The notes beneath the pieces were generated by a model. That model did not search any database. It saw only the letters and a list, made by a program, of their open reading frames with translations, and was not told the DNA's origin. The translations under genes were made by a program, and so were the position numbers. From an uncultured Bacteroidia bacterium (GTDB taxonomy: Bacteria; Bacteroidota; Bacteroidia; Bacteroidales; UBA932): 41,807 nt of DNA. The DNA lies in assembly GCA_902788175.1 (NCBI GenBank), contig CADAJF010000029.1, forward strand, positions 2,770 to 44,576, read 5' to 3'. This document shows positions 1-8,438 of the stretch, piece after piece. The stretch's first letter is position 1; every line of letters begins with the position of its first letter.

Positions 1-897
1 TGCCGCAGCAAGCAGGTGTTCGTAATTAACGGGGACACTTTCTTCCCGGCAGATCTCAACGCCATGCCTTTTGAGATGCCCGTCACCCTGGCCCTTAAGC
101 CCATGAAGGACTTTGAGCGCTATGGTACCGTTACTGTCCAGCAGGCAGATACCCTTTTGGTCACGGCATTTCATGAGAAAGCGCCCTGTGCCATGGGGCT
201 TATCAACGGTGGGGTTTATGCTATCCGGCGGGATTTGCTGGACCTGTCGCCCTTGCCGGAGCGTTTCTCCTTTGAAAAGGAGGTCCTGGAGCCCAGGGCA
301 GCTTGCGGCCTAATTGGCGGCTGGGTTTCGGATGCTTTTTTCATTGATATCGGCATTCCGGAAGATTACTCCCGGGCGCAGTGGGCCATTCCTGCCTGGA
401 AGGCCGTACAGAAGGCTTCCAGGGCTGTTTTATCCACATCGGCGCATACCCTTTTCCTGGACCGGGACGGGGTGCTTAACAGGCATCTTCCCGGGGATTA
501 TGTGAAAAGCTGGGCGCAATGGGAGTGGATGCCCGGTGTACTGGAAGAGCTGCCCAAATGGGCAGGCCAATTTGAGCACATCGTCCTTGTCACCAACCAG
601 CGCGGAGTGGGGAAGGGCCTCATGAGCGACGAAGACCTCTCCCGCATACATGCCCGCATGATGACGGAAATCCTGGATGCCGGCGGCCGGATAGACCTGC
701 TGCTATCCTGTACAGCCGTTTCTGAAGCCGATCTCCGCAGAAAACCCGGTATCGGCATGTTCACCGAGGCAGTCGCCCTGCTCCCGGGAATAGATGCAAA
801 AAGCAGCGTCATGATAGGGGACAGTGCCTCTGACGCTGCATTTGCCAAAAACTGCGGAATGCAGTTTATTCTTCTGAGTCCGGAAGCTGCTTCTTAG
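1..897 (+). CDS. Heptose-phosphate nucleotidyltransferase / HAD-IIIA phosphatase fusion (5' partial)
   Basis: The reading frame is open to the left edge, so the true start lies outside the window; an internal GTG at 16 is not the start. The first ~120 visible residues are the end of a sugar-phosphate nucleotidyltransferase: the VINGDTFF metal/NTP segment, then INGGVYAI and FIDIGIPEDY, typical of HddC/GmhD-like enzymes. From about residue 145 (counting from the GTG) a HAD-IIIA hydrolase of the GmhB type follows, with motif I DRDGVLN, motif II VTNQRG, motif III RKPG and motif IV MIGDSASD. The family pair supplies activated heptose for surface glycans: GmhB removes the 7-phosphate and the transferase loads the nucleotide. 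The zinc-loop cysteines of classical GmhB are largely missing, with one Cys before the RKPG motif. It overlaps the convergent rmuC by 32 bases. The exact sugar is an inference. Confidence 0.85.
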   Translation, partial: CRSKQVFVINGDTFFPADLNAMPFEMPVTLALKPMKDFERYGTVTVQQADTLLVTAFHEKAPCAMGLINGGVYAIRRDLLDLSPLPERFSFEKEVLEPRAACGLIGGWVSDAFFIDIGIPEDYSRAQWAIPAWKAVQKASRAVLSTSAHTLFLDRDGVLNRHLPGDYVKSWAQWEWMPGVLEELPKWAGQFEHIVLVTNQRGVGKGLMSDEDLSRIHARMMTEILDAGGRIDLLLSCTAVSEADLRRKPGIGMFTEAVALLPGIDAKSSVMIGDSASDAAFAKNCGMQFILLSPEAAS

Positions 898-2146
898 GGT
901 TTTTAGGAACGCCCAGCTTGATCAGCTGACGGGCACTGGTAAGGATGGAATTCCCGGATTCTCCAATCTTGGCGCTCACTTTGTCGTACTCTTCCAGCGC
1001 GGCATGTAACTTGTCGCCCATGGCAGCATGCGCCTTGGAGAAATCGTACACGCGGTCCACCATGGTCTGGGCGGCCTTGATGATTTTTTCCTGGTTGCGG
1101 GCTTGCTCGTAATTGGTCCATGCCAGGCGTATCATGCGCAGGAAGGGCATGAGCGTCTCTTCCGTGGTGATGAGCACCCCTTGCCTGTATGCCTCCGTAA
1201 AGATATTGGGCGCCAGGGTTTTGGCCAGCTGCAGGGAACTGTAATTGGGAATGAACATGATCACGTAATCCAGGGTTTTGTAGCCTTCCCGGATATAATC
1301 CTGGTAACGCTTGAGCGAAAGGTTCTTGACCTGGGCGCGGATAGCCTGCAAATTGCGCTGGGCAGCGTTTTCCTTCTCAACGGGATTCTCCGTGGAGAAC
1401 CAGTCCGAGAGGGCCTCCATGGAGGTTTTGGCATCTACAATCACTTCTGTGCGGTCCGGGTAGTGGAGAATGAAGTCCGGGCGCATCTTTTTGCCGCTGT
1501 CCTCGTTGTACACCACCGTTCCCAAGGCGTCCCGCAAGGTTTCTTCCCGGTCAAAGTCACGGCCTTCCTCCATGCCTTCATTCAGGAGCATATTGTAAAG
1601 GATGACCTCTCCCCAGGTGCCGGCCATCTTGTTCTGGCCTTTCAGGGCCTGGGCCAGGTTGTCTGCCTTGGTGCCGATACTGGCCGTCTGGTCCTTCAGA
1701 TGCTTTACAGCTTGTTCCATGGCCGTTTTCAGGGAGGCAGTTCCTTCTGCCTGGCTGCGCTTCTGGGCGTCAAAGCTCTCCTGCATGGCCTTGAGGTCCT
1801 TACCCAGGGGGCCGGCCAGGTTCCGGAAAGTTTCCTCCGCCTTGGCCGTCAGGGCTTCCTCGCGCTGTTTAAGGAGTTTCTCCGTTTCCTCCGACATCTG
1901 GGCGCGGACAGCTTCCAGTTGCTTGGAAAAGGACTCCTGCTGCATCTGCATGGCTTTTTCGTGGGCCTGAGACTCGGTTTCCCGGAGTTCCTTGGCCGCT
2001 TTCAAGGCTTCCCGCTCACGGATAAGGCCGTTTTCCAGCTCATTGCAGACTCTCACCTCCCGGGCATGCATGATGAGGTAGGTGATAACGATGGCGACCA
2101 CCACTACAAAGGCGGCGCCCAAAAGGATATAATGGATTTGCGTCAT
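866..2146 (-). CDS. rmuC: DNA recombination protein RmuC
   Basis: A 426-residue RmuC-family protein. One N-terminal membrane segment (residues ~6-27) is followed by a long charged coiled coil (about 30-150, rich in E, K, A and Q) and the conserved RmuC core. Recognisable core motifs are the GTWGEVIL segment, KKMRPDFILHYPD, VIVDAKTSMEAL and YVIMFIPNY, the DAK region being the nuclease-like PD-(D/E)XK part. E. coli rmuC affects inversion at short inverted repeats; the biochemical activity is not well defined. It is the last gene of a minus-strand operon: its ATG overlaps the stop of the upstream flavoprotein gene by four bases. Its 3' end overlaps the convergent heptose fusion gene by 32 bases, so there is no room for a separate terminator. 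Confidence 0.95.
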   Translation of the reverse strand: MTQIHYILLGAAFVVVVAIVITYLIMHAREVRVCNELENGLIREREALKAAKELRETESQAHEKAMQMQQESFSKQLEAVRAQMSEETEKLLKQREEALTAKAEETFRNLAGPLGKDLKAMQESFDAQKRSQAEGTASLKTAMEQAVKHLKDQTASIGTKADNLAQALKGQNKMAGTWGEVILYNMLLNEGMEEGRDFDREETLRDALGTVVYNEDSGKKMRPDFILHYPDRTEVIVDAKTSMEALSDWFSTENPVEKENAAQRNLQAIRAQVKNLSLKRYQDYIREGYKTLDYVIMFIPNYSSLQLAKTLAPNIFTEAYRQGVLITTEETLMPFLRMIRLAWTNYEQARNQEKIIKAAQTMVDRVYDFSKAHAAMGDKLHAALEEYDKVSAKIGESGNSILTSARQLIKLGVPKNPKKQLPDSEE

Positions 2147-3369
2147 AGGCTGTTACAGATACTTTTGGCGCAGACGTGGCCCATGCTCCAGGCGGCCTGC
2201 AGGTTGAAGCCTCCGGTGATGGCATCTACATCCAGCACTTCGCCTGCAAAATACAGGCCCGGACAGCTTTTGCATTCAAGGGTTGTCAGGTTGATGTTGG
2301 ACAGCGCCACACCGCCCGCCGTTACAAACTCTTCCCGGAAACGGCTTTTCCCGGAGAGGGGATAGCTGTCTGCCGTTAGCGTTGCCGTAAGGCGGTTCAG
2401 TCCCTTGCTTCCCAGCTCTGCCCAGCGGATATCAGGCCTTAGCCCGGCCTTTTCCAGCAAATACTCCCAGAGGCGCCCTTGCAAAACTGGGGTGTTGGAA
2501 AGCTGCTTCTGAGGGCTCTCTGCGGCCGTTTCCTGCAAGATTTTACGCACTTGAATCTCTGTCTTGGCCAGCCAGTTCACGCAGAGGGTAGCTTTGTAAC
2601 CGGCCTCCGCCAGATGCCTGGCTGCATAAGAAGAGAGCTTGAGGGTGGCAGGACCGCTAAGCCCCCAGTCGGTGATAAGCAGCGGCCCTTCGGCCTTAAA
2701 AGAAGTTCCCTGCAGGCCGATGACAACGTCCACCACCAGCCCCATCAGGCTTCTTAAACCCGGGCTTGGAACCGTAAAGGTAAAAAGGGAGGGGACAGGC
2801 GGCACCATCTCCAGGCCCAGCCCTTCCAGGAAAGGAAGGCCTTTGGCCGCCCCGCCGGTGGTAACTACCACAAAATCAAAGTCTTCGCCGTCCACAAGGA
2901 GATGGCCGGTCTCAGCCGGCCATGACGCCCCCGTCGTGCCCGGTTCGACCGGGTATCTCTCAATGCGCCTCACGGGGGTGCGGAGCCTTAGCTCAGCGCC
3001 CTTTATGCCTCTTTCCAGGCAGCGGACCACATCCGTGGCATCCTGGCTGCGGGGAAAATAGCAGTGGTCCTGCTGCAACACACAGGGCACGCCTGCGGCC
3101 GTAAACCACTGTATGGTATCTTCCTGAGAAAAGGCCTTCAGAGCCCGTTTCATAAGGCGTTCCCCGCGGGGATAAGCCTCTGAAAGCGAGCGAATTCCTG
3201 CAAAGTCATTGGTGAGGTTGCAGCGGCCACCGCCCGTTATGGCCACTTTGGCCAGGGGCTTGGCCCCGGCCTCGAAGAGCGTAACGGAAAGCTCCGGAGC
3301 CATACGCCTTAACTGCGCAGCGCAAAAGCAGCCCGCAGCACCGGCCCCTATGACCGCCACCCGTTTCAT
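2143..3369 (-). CDS. YhiN/HI0933-like NAD(P)/FAD-dependent oxidoreductase
   Basis: A 408-residue flavoprotein of the HI0933/YhiN (aminoacetone oxidase-like) family. It opens with the dinucleotide-binding GAGAAG motif (VAVIGAGAAGCFCAAQL), then the family's GGGRCNLTN segment and the VVTTGGAAKGLPF segment. It ends with YFAGEVLDVDAITGGFNLQ, the C-terminal FAD-binding motif. The length matches the family norm of about 400. The physiological substrate of these proteins is unknown. The gene sits between a YgjP-like protease and rmuC, with ATGA overlaps at both ends, so all are translated from one message. Family is certain; the reaction is not assigned. Confidence 0.92.
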   Translation of the reverse strand: MKRVAVIGAGAAGCFCAAQLRRMAPELSVTLFEAGAKPLAKVAITGGGRCNLTNDFAGIRSLSEAYPRGERLMKRALKAFSQEDTIQWFTAAGVPCVLQQDHCYFPRSQDATDVVRCLERGIKGAELRLRTPVRRIERYPVEPGTTGASWPAETGHLLVDGEDFDFVVVTTGGAAKGLPFLEGLGLEMVPPVPSLFTFTVPSPGLRSLMGLVVDVVIGLQGTSFKAEGPLLITDWGLSGPATLKLSSYAARHLAEAGYKATLCVNWLAKTEIQVRKILQETAAESPQKQLSNTPVLQGRLWEYLLEKAGLRPDIRWAELGSKGLNRLTATLTADSYPLSGKSRFREEFVTAGGVALSNINLTTLECKSCPGLYFAGEVLDVDAITGGFNLQAAWSMGHVCAKSICNSL

Positions 3370-3776
3370 CGGATCTTATAGTTTTTCATCTGCCGGGCCA
3401 GTTCCCGGTGGCCGGGACACACCGACTCCAGCAGGGCATGGAATTCCTTGCCATGATTGAGGTACTTCAGGTGACAGAGCTCATGGAGCATCACATAGTC
3501 CTGCAACTCCTGCGGCAGGCCCACCAGACGGAGATTCAGGTTGATATTGCCCTTGGAAGAGCAGCTGCCCCAGTTACTTACGTTGTTCTTGATAAAAACC
3601 TTGTTGTAAGTAAAACCATGCTGTGCAGCCAACTGGGCCAGGCGCGGCGGAAGCACCTCTTTGGCCTGGGCGCGCAGCTTCTCCACCTGGGCACCGGCAG
3701 GGGCCTTGTGGGGCTTGCGCCTTGCGATAAGGGTAAAAAAACGCCCGGTGAAGGGATTGAAGAAGAGCCTGGTCAT
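3366..3776 (-). CDS. YgjP-like zinc metallopeptidase (SprT/DUF45 type)
   Basis: A 136-residue protein of the YgjP-like (DUF45) metallopeptidase family. The zinc site is clear: HELCH at residues 98-102, followed by LNHGKEFH, whose His108 is the likely third ligand. The VSNWGSCSSKGNINLNLRL stretch before it is a family hallmark. E. coli YgjP is longer, so the N-terminal part is short here, starting directly with a basic segment (ARRKPHKAP). No signal peptide or membrane segment is visible, so it should be cytosolic. It overlaps the CNNM/CBS gene upstream and the flavoprotein downstream by four bases each. The biological target of this family is not established. Confidence 0.88.
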   Translation of the reverse strand: MTRLFFNPFTGRFFTLIARRKPHKAPAGAQVEKLRAQAKEVLPPRLAQLAAQHGFTYNKVFIKNNVSNWGSCSSKGNINLNLRLVGLPQELQDYVMLHELCHLKYLNHGKEFHALLESVCPGHRELARQMKNYKIR

Positions 3777-4831
3777 TCTTCTTCCTCCGGCAGGACAATC
3801 TGCTTGTACTGGTTCTTGCGTTTGAGCCAGCGCTCACGGGCATATTGCTGCATGTCGGTGATGGTGTCGTTCTCGTCGATAATCTCCATGCCCAGGATGG
3901 TTTCCATGATGTCTTCCAGCGTAATGATGCCCTGGAAGCAGCCATAGTCGTCTATGATGCAGGCAATCTGGTCTTTTGTCTTGAGAAGGCTTTCCCAGAT
4001 GTCCGAAACGGTGGTTTCCTCATGAAAAGCGGCAATCTTGCGCTTGATGGTGCGAAGGCGCATGTCGAATTTATCTTCCGCCAGATTCTCCAGGACATCG
4101 TAGCGGAGGATGTAACCGGTGATGAATTCCGGGGAATCGGCGTACACAGGGATGCGGGAATTGTGGGAAAGCTCCTCCTGCTTGTAGAACTGGCGCAGCG
4201 TCATGCTTTCCGGAGCGATGGCAGCCACCACGCGGGGAGTCATGACATCGTAGGCCTTGATGTCGTCCAGCTTGATAATATTCTGGATAACCTTGTTCTC
4301 CGAGTTGTCCAGCACGCCTTCTTCCTCGCCGATATTGGCCATGGCGCTCACTTCCTCCCTGGAAATGCCGGTGTCCGGATCTTCGTCCGAGATACTGTCG
4401 TGCAGCTTATCAATGACCCAGACAACGGGGTAGAGCACATACACCAGAACCTTCATCACGCGCGCAAGCCACAGAAGGTCTTTCCAATGGGAGGTGCCGA
4501 TAGTCTTGGGGACAATTTCCGAGAAAATGAGGATGAGGATGGTCATGATGGCACTGATGATGCCGAACCAGTAGTCCCCGCTGAGGAGGGTGGCCTGGTG
4601 TCCCACTGCCGCTGCGCCCAGCGTATTGGCAATGGTGTTCAGGGACAGGATGGCAGTGAGGGGACGGTCCGGGTCCTGTTTATACTTCATAAACAGGGCG
4701 GCGTTACGGTCTCCCTCGTCCTCCTTCATGGTGATGTAAGAGAGGGGGGTTGACATAAGTACCGACTCCAGCAGGGAGCAAAGGAACGAAATGCCCATTG
4801 TCAGGAGAAGGTAAAAAAGAAGCAGCGTCAT
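3773..4831 (-). CDS. CNNM/CBS-domain membrane protein (hemolysin/CorC family)
   Basis: A 352-residue protein. Residues ~1-145 form the CNNM (DUF21) membrane domain with three to four hydrophobic segments and the typical ALLES-like (CSLLESVLMSTPLSY) and SEIVPKTIG motifs. Residues ~185-330 are a CBS pair, starting at VMTPR and ending at ITLEDIMETILGMEI. The C-terminal CorC_HlyC domain found in many relatives is absent; the protein stops about 30 charged residues after the second CBS. CNNM relatives take part in Mg2+ or Na+ export, with the CBS pair as adenine-nucleotide sensor. That role is inferred here. It is the first gene of a four-gene operon, with a promoter-like box 22 bases upstream of the ATG. 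Confidence 0.92.
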   Translation of the reverse strand: MTLLLFYLLLTMGISFLCSLLESVLMSTPLSYITMKEDEGDRNAALFMKYKQDPDRPLTAILSLNTIANTLGAAAVGHQATLLSGDYWFGIISAIMTILILIFSEIVPKTIGTSHWKDLLWLARVMKVLVYVLYPVVWVIDKLHDSISDEDPDTGISREEVSAMANIGEEEGVLDNSENKVIQNIIKLDDIKAYDVMTPRVVAAIAPESMTLRQFYKQEELSHNSRIPVYADSPEFITGYILRYDVLENLAEDKFDMRLRTIKRKIAAFHEETTVSDIWESLLKTKDQIACIIDDYGCFQGIITLEDIMETILGMEIIDENDTITDMQQYARERWLKRKNQYKQIVLPEEEE

Positions 4832-4852
4832 ACTTAACGTTCAAATAACTCA

Positions 4853-4860
4853 CAAATTTA
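4853..4860 (-). promoter_or_regulatory. -7 box for the CNNM-YgjP-YhiN-rmuC operon
   Basis: On the minus strand this reads TAAATTTG, a match to the Bacteroidota -7 consensus TAnnTTTG. It lies 21 bases before the ATG at 4831. No convincing TTG box was found 20 bases upstream. Confidence 0.6.
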
Positions 4861-4873
4861 CGGTTTTTTTCCT

Positions 4874-4881
4874 TATCTTTG
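4874..4881 (+). promoter_or_regulatory. -7 box for the MscS-like gene
   Basis: TATCTTTG matches TAnnTTTG and ends 18 bases before the ATG at 4900. It lies only 13 bases from the oppositely directed -7 box of the neighbouring operon, so the two promoters are back to back and may compete. Confidence 0.65.
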
Positions 4882-4899
4882 TGTACGAAAACAGGAATT

Positions 4900-5472
4900 A
4901 TGAAAAAATACGCCCTCATAACGCTGCTTTTACTTCTTTTGGCTTTCCCGGCAACCGCAGTGCTGCAGGAGAAATCCCTTGAATCCACCCTCCGCGTCCT
5001 GTTGTCGGAACTGAAGGAAACGGTGGCCGCCCTTCAGGGAAGCGACTCCTCCCTCAGTCGCATGAAGCGGCAGCACCAGATGCTGCTGGATCTGGTAGAG
5101 CGAAGCAATGAACTCTCCGTGGTCATGTACTCCCAGCCACCGGGCAACACCTTCGAACTTACCTACGCCCTCAACAGCACCACCCGCGAGTACGAGAACT
5201 TCAAGAAGCAGAAACTACCATACGACGAGATTATCAACAGCATCCGGGAGAACTGGAGCCGCTACAGCCGCCTTTCACAAGCCCTTGCCAAAATACCCCC
5301 GGAAATCTCGGAACTGCATCTTCCCGTGATTACCATAGAGGATACCGATGGCGTTGTCATAGACACGCTCAGGCTTACCATCCCTTTCCACCCTCACCAT
5401 GGATCCGCAGACCACCCTCCTGAGAGACAGCTGTCTGCTGTTCACGGACCAGCTGGTCAATTACTACTATGA
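4900..5472 (+). CDS. N-terminal part of a frameshifted MscS-like channel
   Basis: A 190-residue reading frame. It starts with a signal peptide (MKKYALITLLLLLLAFPATA) and continues with a helical, periplasmic-type domain rich in leucine and charged residues (to about residue 160). Bacteroidota MscS-like proteins carry such a domain before the channel. The frame then runs into a compositionally odd His/Pro-rich tail (HPHHGSADHPPERQ) that overlaps the start of the channel ORF in another frame. The simplest reading is that this is the first part of one protein whose continuation begins near 5390, with one extra base in the CCCTTTCC region (5382-5389). A separate, coupled exported protein is the less likely alternative. 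ATG at 4900 was chosen over the TTG at 4879 because of the signal peptide and the promoter at 4874-4881. Confidence 0.7.
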   Translation: MKKYALITLLLLLLAFPATAVLQEKSLESTLRVLLSELKETVAALQGSDSSLSRMKRQHQMLLDLVERSNELSVVMYSQPPGNTFELTYALNSTTREYENFKKQKLPYDEIINSIRENWSRYSRLSQALAKIPPEISELHLPVITIEDTDGVVIDTLRLTIPFHPHHGSADHPPERQLSAVHGPAGQLLL

Positions 5473-7450
5473 CCGCGTACAGGACATCACCCGGGACAAT
5501 CACTACTACGAGGAAACGGACGCCCTCCTGAAAGAAGCCTACGACTATGCACTTGAGCGCTATCGCGTACTCCAGCGGCAGGTCTTCCTGGAGGGATCGC
5601 GTGGCTATCCTTTCGTCCTGAGGCATTTCCCCTTCTTTTACCAAATGGCCTCCCGGGATATGAATACCCGCTACGGAGCCAATGCAGAGGGGGTACAGAG
5701 CAGCTGGAAAGGCCCCATCGTCTGGCTTTTCGCTTTTGCCATGCTGGCCATCCTGGTGCTGGCTATCGTGCTGGCCAACCTGCTTGTCAGGCTCACCATC
5801 CGCTGGATACCCTGGTTCAAGACAGACTATTTCCAGTCCAACAGGGGGATGTTCATCACCATGGCAGGCACCGTGCTGTTTATCATCTTCTCCTTCAGCG
5901 CGTTTGCCGCCTCGGAAGAGACCTTCTTTTCTATGGCCGGACGCATCATGGGAGAATACGCCATCCTCCTCGGTGCTGTATTCCTGTCCGTTTTCATCCG
6001 CCTGGAAAAAGAGGCAAGGCATTCTGCCATCTACTGTTATCTGCCAGTTTTTATCCTGGCCTTCCTGGTCTTTTTCTTCCGCATCATCTTTATTCCGGAC
6101 AGCGCACTCCTGATTGTCTTCCCGCCGCTGGTGCTGCTGTTCACCATCTGGCAAGTCGTTGTCAACATCCGCCGTTCCAGGCCGCTTCCTACGGTGGATA
6201 AGCTGCTGCTGTGGGCATCGGCCATTGTGATGGCCTGTACTACTGCCATCAGTTGGGCGGGACTGGTAATGATGTCCCTGCTGGTTCTTATCTGGTGGCT
6301 TTTCCAGCTCATCATCCTCCAGATGATCCTGGCGCTGGGCATGCTTATTGACAAGCATTACAAAAAGGGCCTTCCTGCCCGCCAGATGGCCTATCGCAAG
6401 AAGCATCCTTACCTTCCGTTATCGGCCCGGGATGGCGCTTTCATAGAGGTCTCATGGGCATATGACCTTGCCAAGACGCTCGTGCTGCCCCTGCTCACGA
6501 TCTGGTCCATACCTGCGGCCGTGAACTTCGCCTGCAGGGTATTCAACCTCAATAACGTGGCCGGCAATTTCTTCATGCGCCCGCTCATCAACGTAGAGGA
6601 GGTCCTGAACCTGTCGCTGTTCAAGCTGGTTATCATATTTAGCCTCTTCTTCTTATTCCGCTTTGTAATTTATGCCATCAAGGCTTTCTACCGTATATGG
6701 CGCACCAGGGCTGCACTGGACAAGATGAACGATCCCTCTCTTTTCAAGGAAAGCGACATCAACTTCAATCTGGCCAACAACGTCATTTCCCTGGCGGGTT
6801 GGGGTATATTCGTAGTGGTGGCCTTCGCCTTGCTGGATATACCTATGTCGGCCCTTACCATCATCACCACGGGGCTTGCGGCCGGTATCGGCTTTGCCAT
6901 GAAGGATATCCTGAACAACTTCTTCTACGGCGTACAGCTCATGGGAGGCCGCGTTCGGGTAGGGGACACCATCGAATGCGACGGTATCCGCGGCACGGTG
7001 GAAGCGCTCAGTTACCAGAGTACCCAGGTGGCCTCGGAAGACGGTTCCATTATTGCCTTTACCAATTCGGCCCTTTTCAACAAGAACTTCAAGAACCTCA
7101 CGCGAAACCACCAGTATGAGCTGATCAAGGTGGAAGTAGGCGTCAAATATGGAACGGACGTACAGAAGGCACGCCAGATTATCAAGGAAGCCGTAGAACC
7201 GTTGCTGGGCAAGGACAAATACGGCCGGGACCTGGTGGATATGAAGCGGGGCATGAACATCCGCCTGGCCAGCTTCGGAGACAGTTCCGTCAACATCTCC
7301 ATCTCACTCTTTGCCTCCGTGGAAGTGCATTACTCGCTCCCTGCCCAAATCAAGGAAGCCGTGTATAATGCCTTCAATGACAACGGCATAGAGATTCCCT
7401 TCCCGCAAAGAGACGTCTATATCAAGGAGTCTTCGCCCCAGAAGCCTTAG
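5399..7450 (+). CDS. MscS-family mechanosensitive ion channel (main part, upstream frameshift)
   Basis: A 683-residue frame holding the whole channel portion. A soluble segment of ~95 residues contains RDSC and YERYRVLQRQ-like motifs and probably belongs with the preceding ORF. Then come many membrane segments (about 105-130, 148-170, 183-237, 260-310, 345-375, 405-430, 455-485). The MscS core follows at ~485-680, with the pore helix AGIGFAMKDILNNFFYG and the beta-domain signature RVRVGDTIECDGIRGTVE. Such channels open under membrane tension and release solutes during osmotic downshock. The frame is open upstream only from 5363, and no ribosome binding site precedes the ATG at 5399, so this start is probably artificial. 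The 3' end overlaps convergent mutY by 29 bases. Confidence 0.85.
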   Translation: MDPQTTLLRDSCLLFTDQLVNYYYDRVQDITRDNHYYEETDALLKEAYDYALERYRVLQRQVFLEGSRGYPFVLRHFPFFYQMASRDMNTRYGANAEGVQSSWKGPIVWLFAFAMLAILVLAIVLANLLVRLTIRWIPWFKTDYFQSNRGMFITMAGTVLFIIFSFSAFAASEETFFSMAGRIMGEYAILLGAVFLSVFIRLEKEARHSAIYCYLPVFILAFLVFFFRIIFIPDSALLIVFPPLVLLFTIWQVVVNIRRSRPLPTVDKLLLWASAIVMACTTAISWAGLVMMSLLVLIWWLFQLIILQMILALGMLIDKHYKKGLPARQMAYRKKHPYLPLSARDGAFIEVSWAYDLAKTLVLPLLTIWSIPAAVNFACRVFNLNNVAGNFFMRPLINVEEVLNLSLFKLVIIFSLFFLFRFVIYAIKAFYRIWRTRAALDKMNDPSLFKESDINFNLANNVISLAGWGIFVVVAFALLDIPMSALTIITTGLAAGIGFAMKDILNNFFYGVQLMGGRVRVGDTIECDGIRGTVEALSYQSTQVASEDGSIIAFTNSALFNKNFKNLTRNHQYELIKVEVGVKYGTDVQKARQIIKEAVEPLLGKDKYGRDLVDMKRGMNIRLASFGDSSVNISISLFASVEVHYSLPAQIKEAVYNAFNDNGIEIPFPQRDVYIKESSPQKP

Positions 7451-8438
7451 CAACGGCTTCCAGGAGCATCTCTACCAAACGGGGCTTGGCATAGCGGTCA
7501 AGCTCCGTTTCCTTTATCCAGAAGTAGCCTTCCGGCAGTGCGGGTCTGGAGTCGCTTTCCCAAAGATAGAAATCGCAGATGAGCGTGCGGTGCGTAAGCT
7601 GGTGCTTGACACCCTGCCGGAGAAGCCGGAGCTTTGCTTCCGAAGTATCCGGAACAAACTCATCCATGAGGGGCTCATAGAGGCCTTGCCAGATATCGCC
7701 CGGCCCCCGGCGCCGGATGGCGGTATGGCCTTCACAGCGCAGATAGATATAGGAAAAACGCCTTTCCTGCACCTTGACGGGCGCTTTTTTGACAGGCAGC
7801 AGCTGTACGCGTCCCGTGCGGTAGGCCTGGCAGGAAGCCTGAAGGGGACAGGTGAGGCAGCCGGGGCGGGCAGGAGTACACTGGAGCGCCCCGAAATCCA
7901 TCATCCCCTGGTTGAAGGCCGATGCCTCTCCCTCCGGCAGAAGCTGCCCTGCAAGGGTGGTAAACTCCTTTTTGGCCTGCGTGGTACCCACCGGTGTAGC
8001 TATCCCGAAATGCCGCGCCAGCACCCTGTAAACATTACCGTCCACTACGGGAGCAGGCAGGTCAAAACAAATGGAGCCGATAGCCGCCGCCGTGTAATCT
8101 CCCACGCCTTTAAGCGCCCGGATGCCCTCCAGGGTACGCGGAAAGCCCCCAAGGGCCACAACCTGCTTGGCGGCGGCATGCAGGTTCCGGGCGCGCGAAT
8201 AATAGCCCAGACCCGCCCAAAGCCGCAGTACCTCGTCTTCGGGGGCGGCTGCAAGCGCTTCCACGCTGGGAAAGGCCTCCATGAATCGCTGCCAGTAGGC
8301 TGTACCTTGCGCTACCCGGGTTTGCTGAAGGATAATCTCACTGAGCCACACGGCATAAGGGTCCCTGGTTCTGCGCCAGGGAAGGTCTCTTCCGTACTCT
8401 GCAAACCAGTGCAGGATAGCTTGGGAAAAGGGCTTCAT
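7422..8438 (-). CDS. mutY: A/G-specific adenine DNA glycosylase MutY
   Basis: A 338-residue MutY, which removes adenine mispaired with 8-oxoguanine or guanine in base-excision repair. The N-terminal catalytic domain shows WLSEIILQQTRV (catalytic Glu34), the helix-hairpin-helix LKGVGDYTAAAIG and the catalytic Asp in PVVDGNVYRV. The [4Fe-4S] cluster motif C-x6-C-x2-C-x5-C is intact (CTPARPGCLTCPLQASC). The C-terminal part (~230-338) is the NUDIX-like 8-oxoG recognition domain, with YLRCEGHTAIRRRG. It is last in the DUF3467-kdsC-maf-mutY operon and overlaps maf by four bases. Confidence 0.97.
   Translation of the reverse strand: MKPFSQAILHWFAEYGRDLPWRRTRDPYAVWLSEIILQQTRVAQGTAYWQRFMEAFPSVEALAAAPEDEVLRLWAGLGYYSRARNLHAAAKQVVALGGFPRTLEGIRALKGVGDYTAAAIGSICFDLPAPVVDGNVYRVLARHFGIATPVGTTQAKKEFTTLAGQLLPEGEASAFNQGMMDFGALQCTPARPGCLTCPLQASCQAYRTGRVQLLPVKKAPVKVQERRFSYIYLRCEGHTAIRRRGPGDIWQGLYEPLMDEFVPDTSEAKLRLLRQGVKHQLTHRTLICDFYLWESDSRPALPEGYFWIKETELDRYAKPRLVEMLLEAVAKASGAKTP

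Noticed and set aside
1028-2365. Long plus-strand ORF of 445 codons opposite rmuC
   Set aside because: It is antisense to rmuC and the flavoprotein gene, whose motifs are certain; its protein is His/Leu/Gly-rich with no domain.
5381-5390. Programmed -1 frameshift at C-CCT-TTC in the MscS-like gene
   Set aside because: The heptamer is in the right phase for a -1 slip, but the downstream frame requires +1 (or -2), so this signal cannot explain the join.
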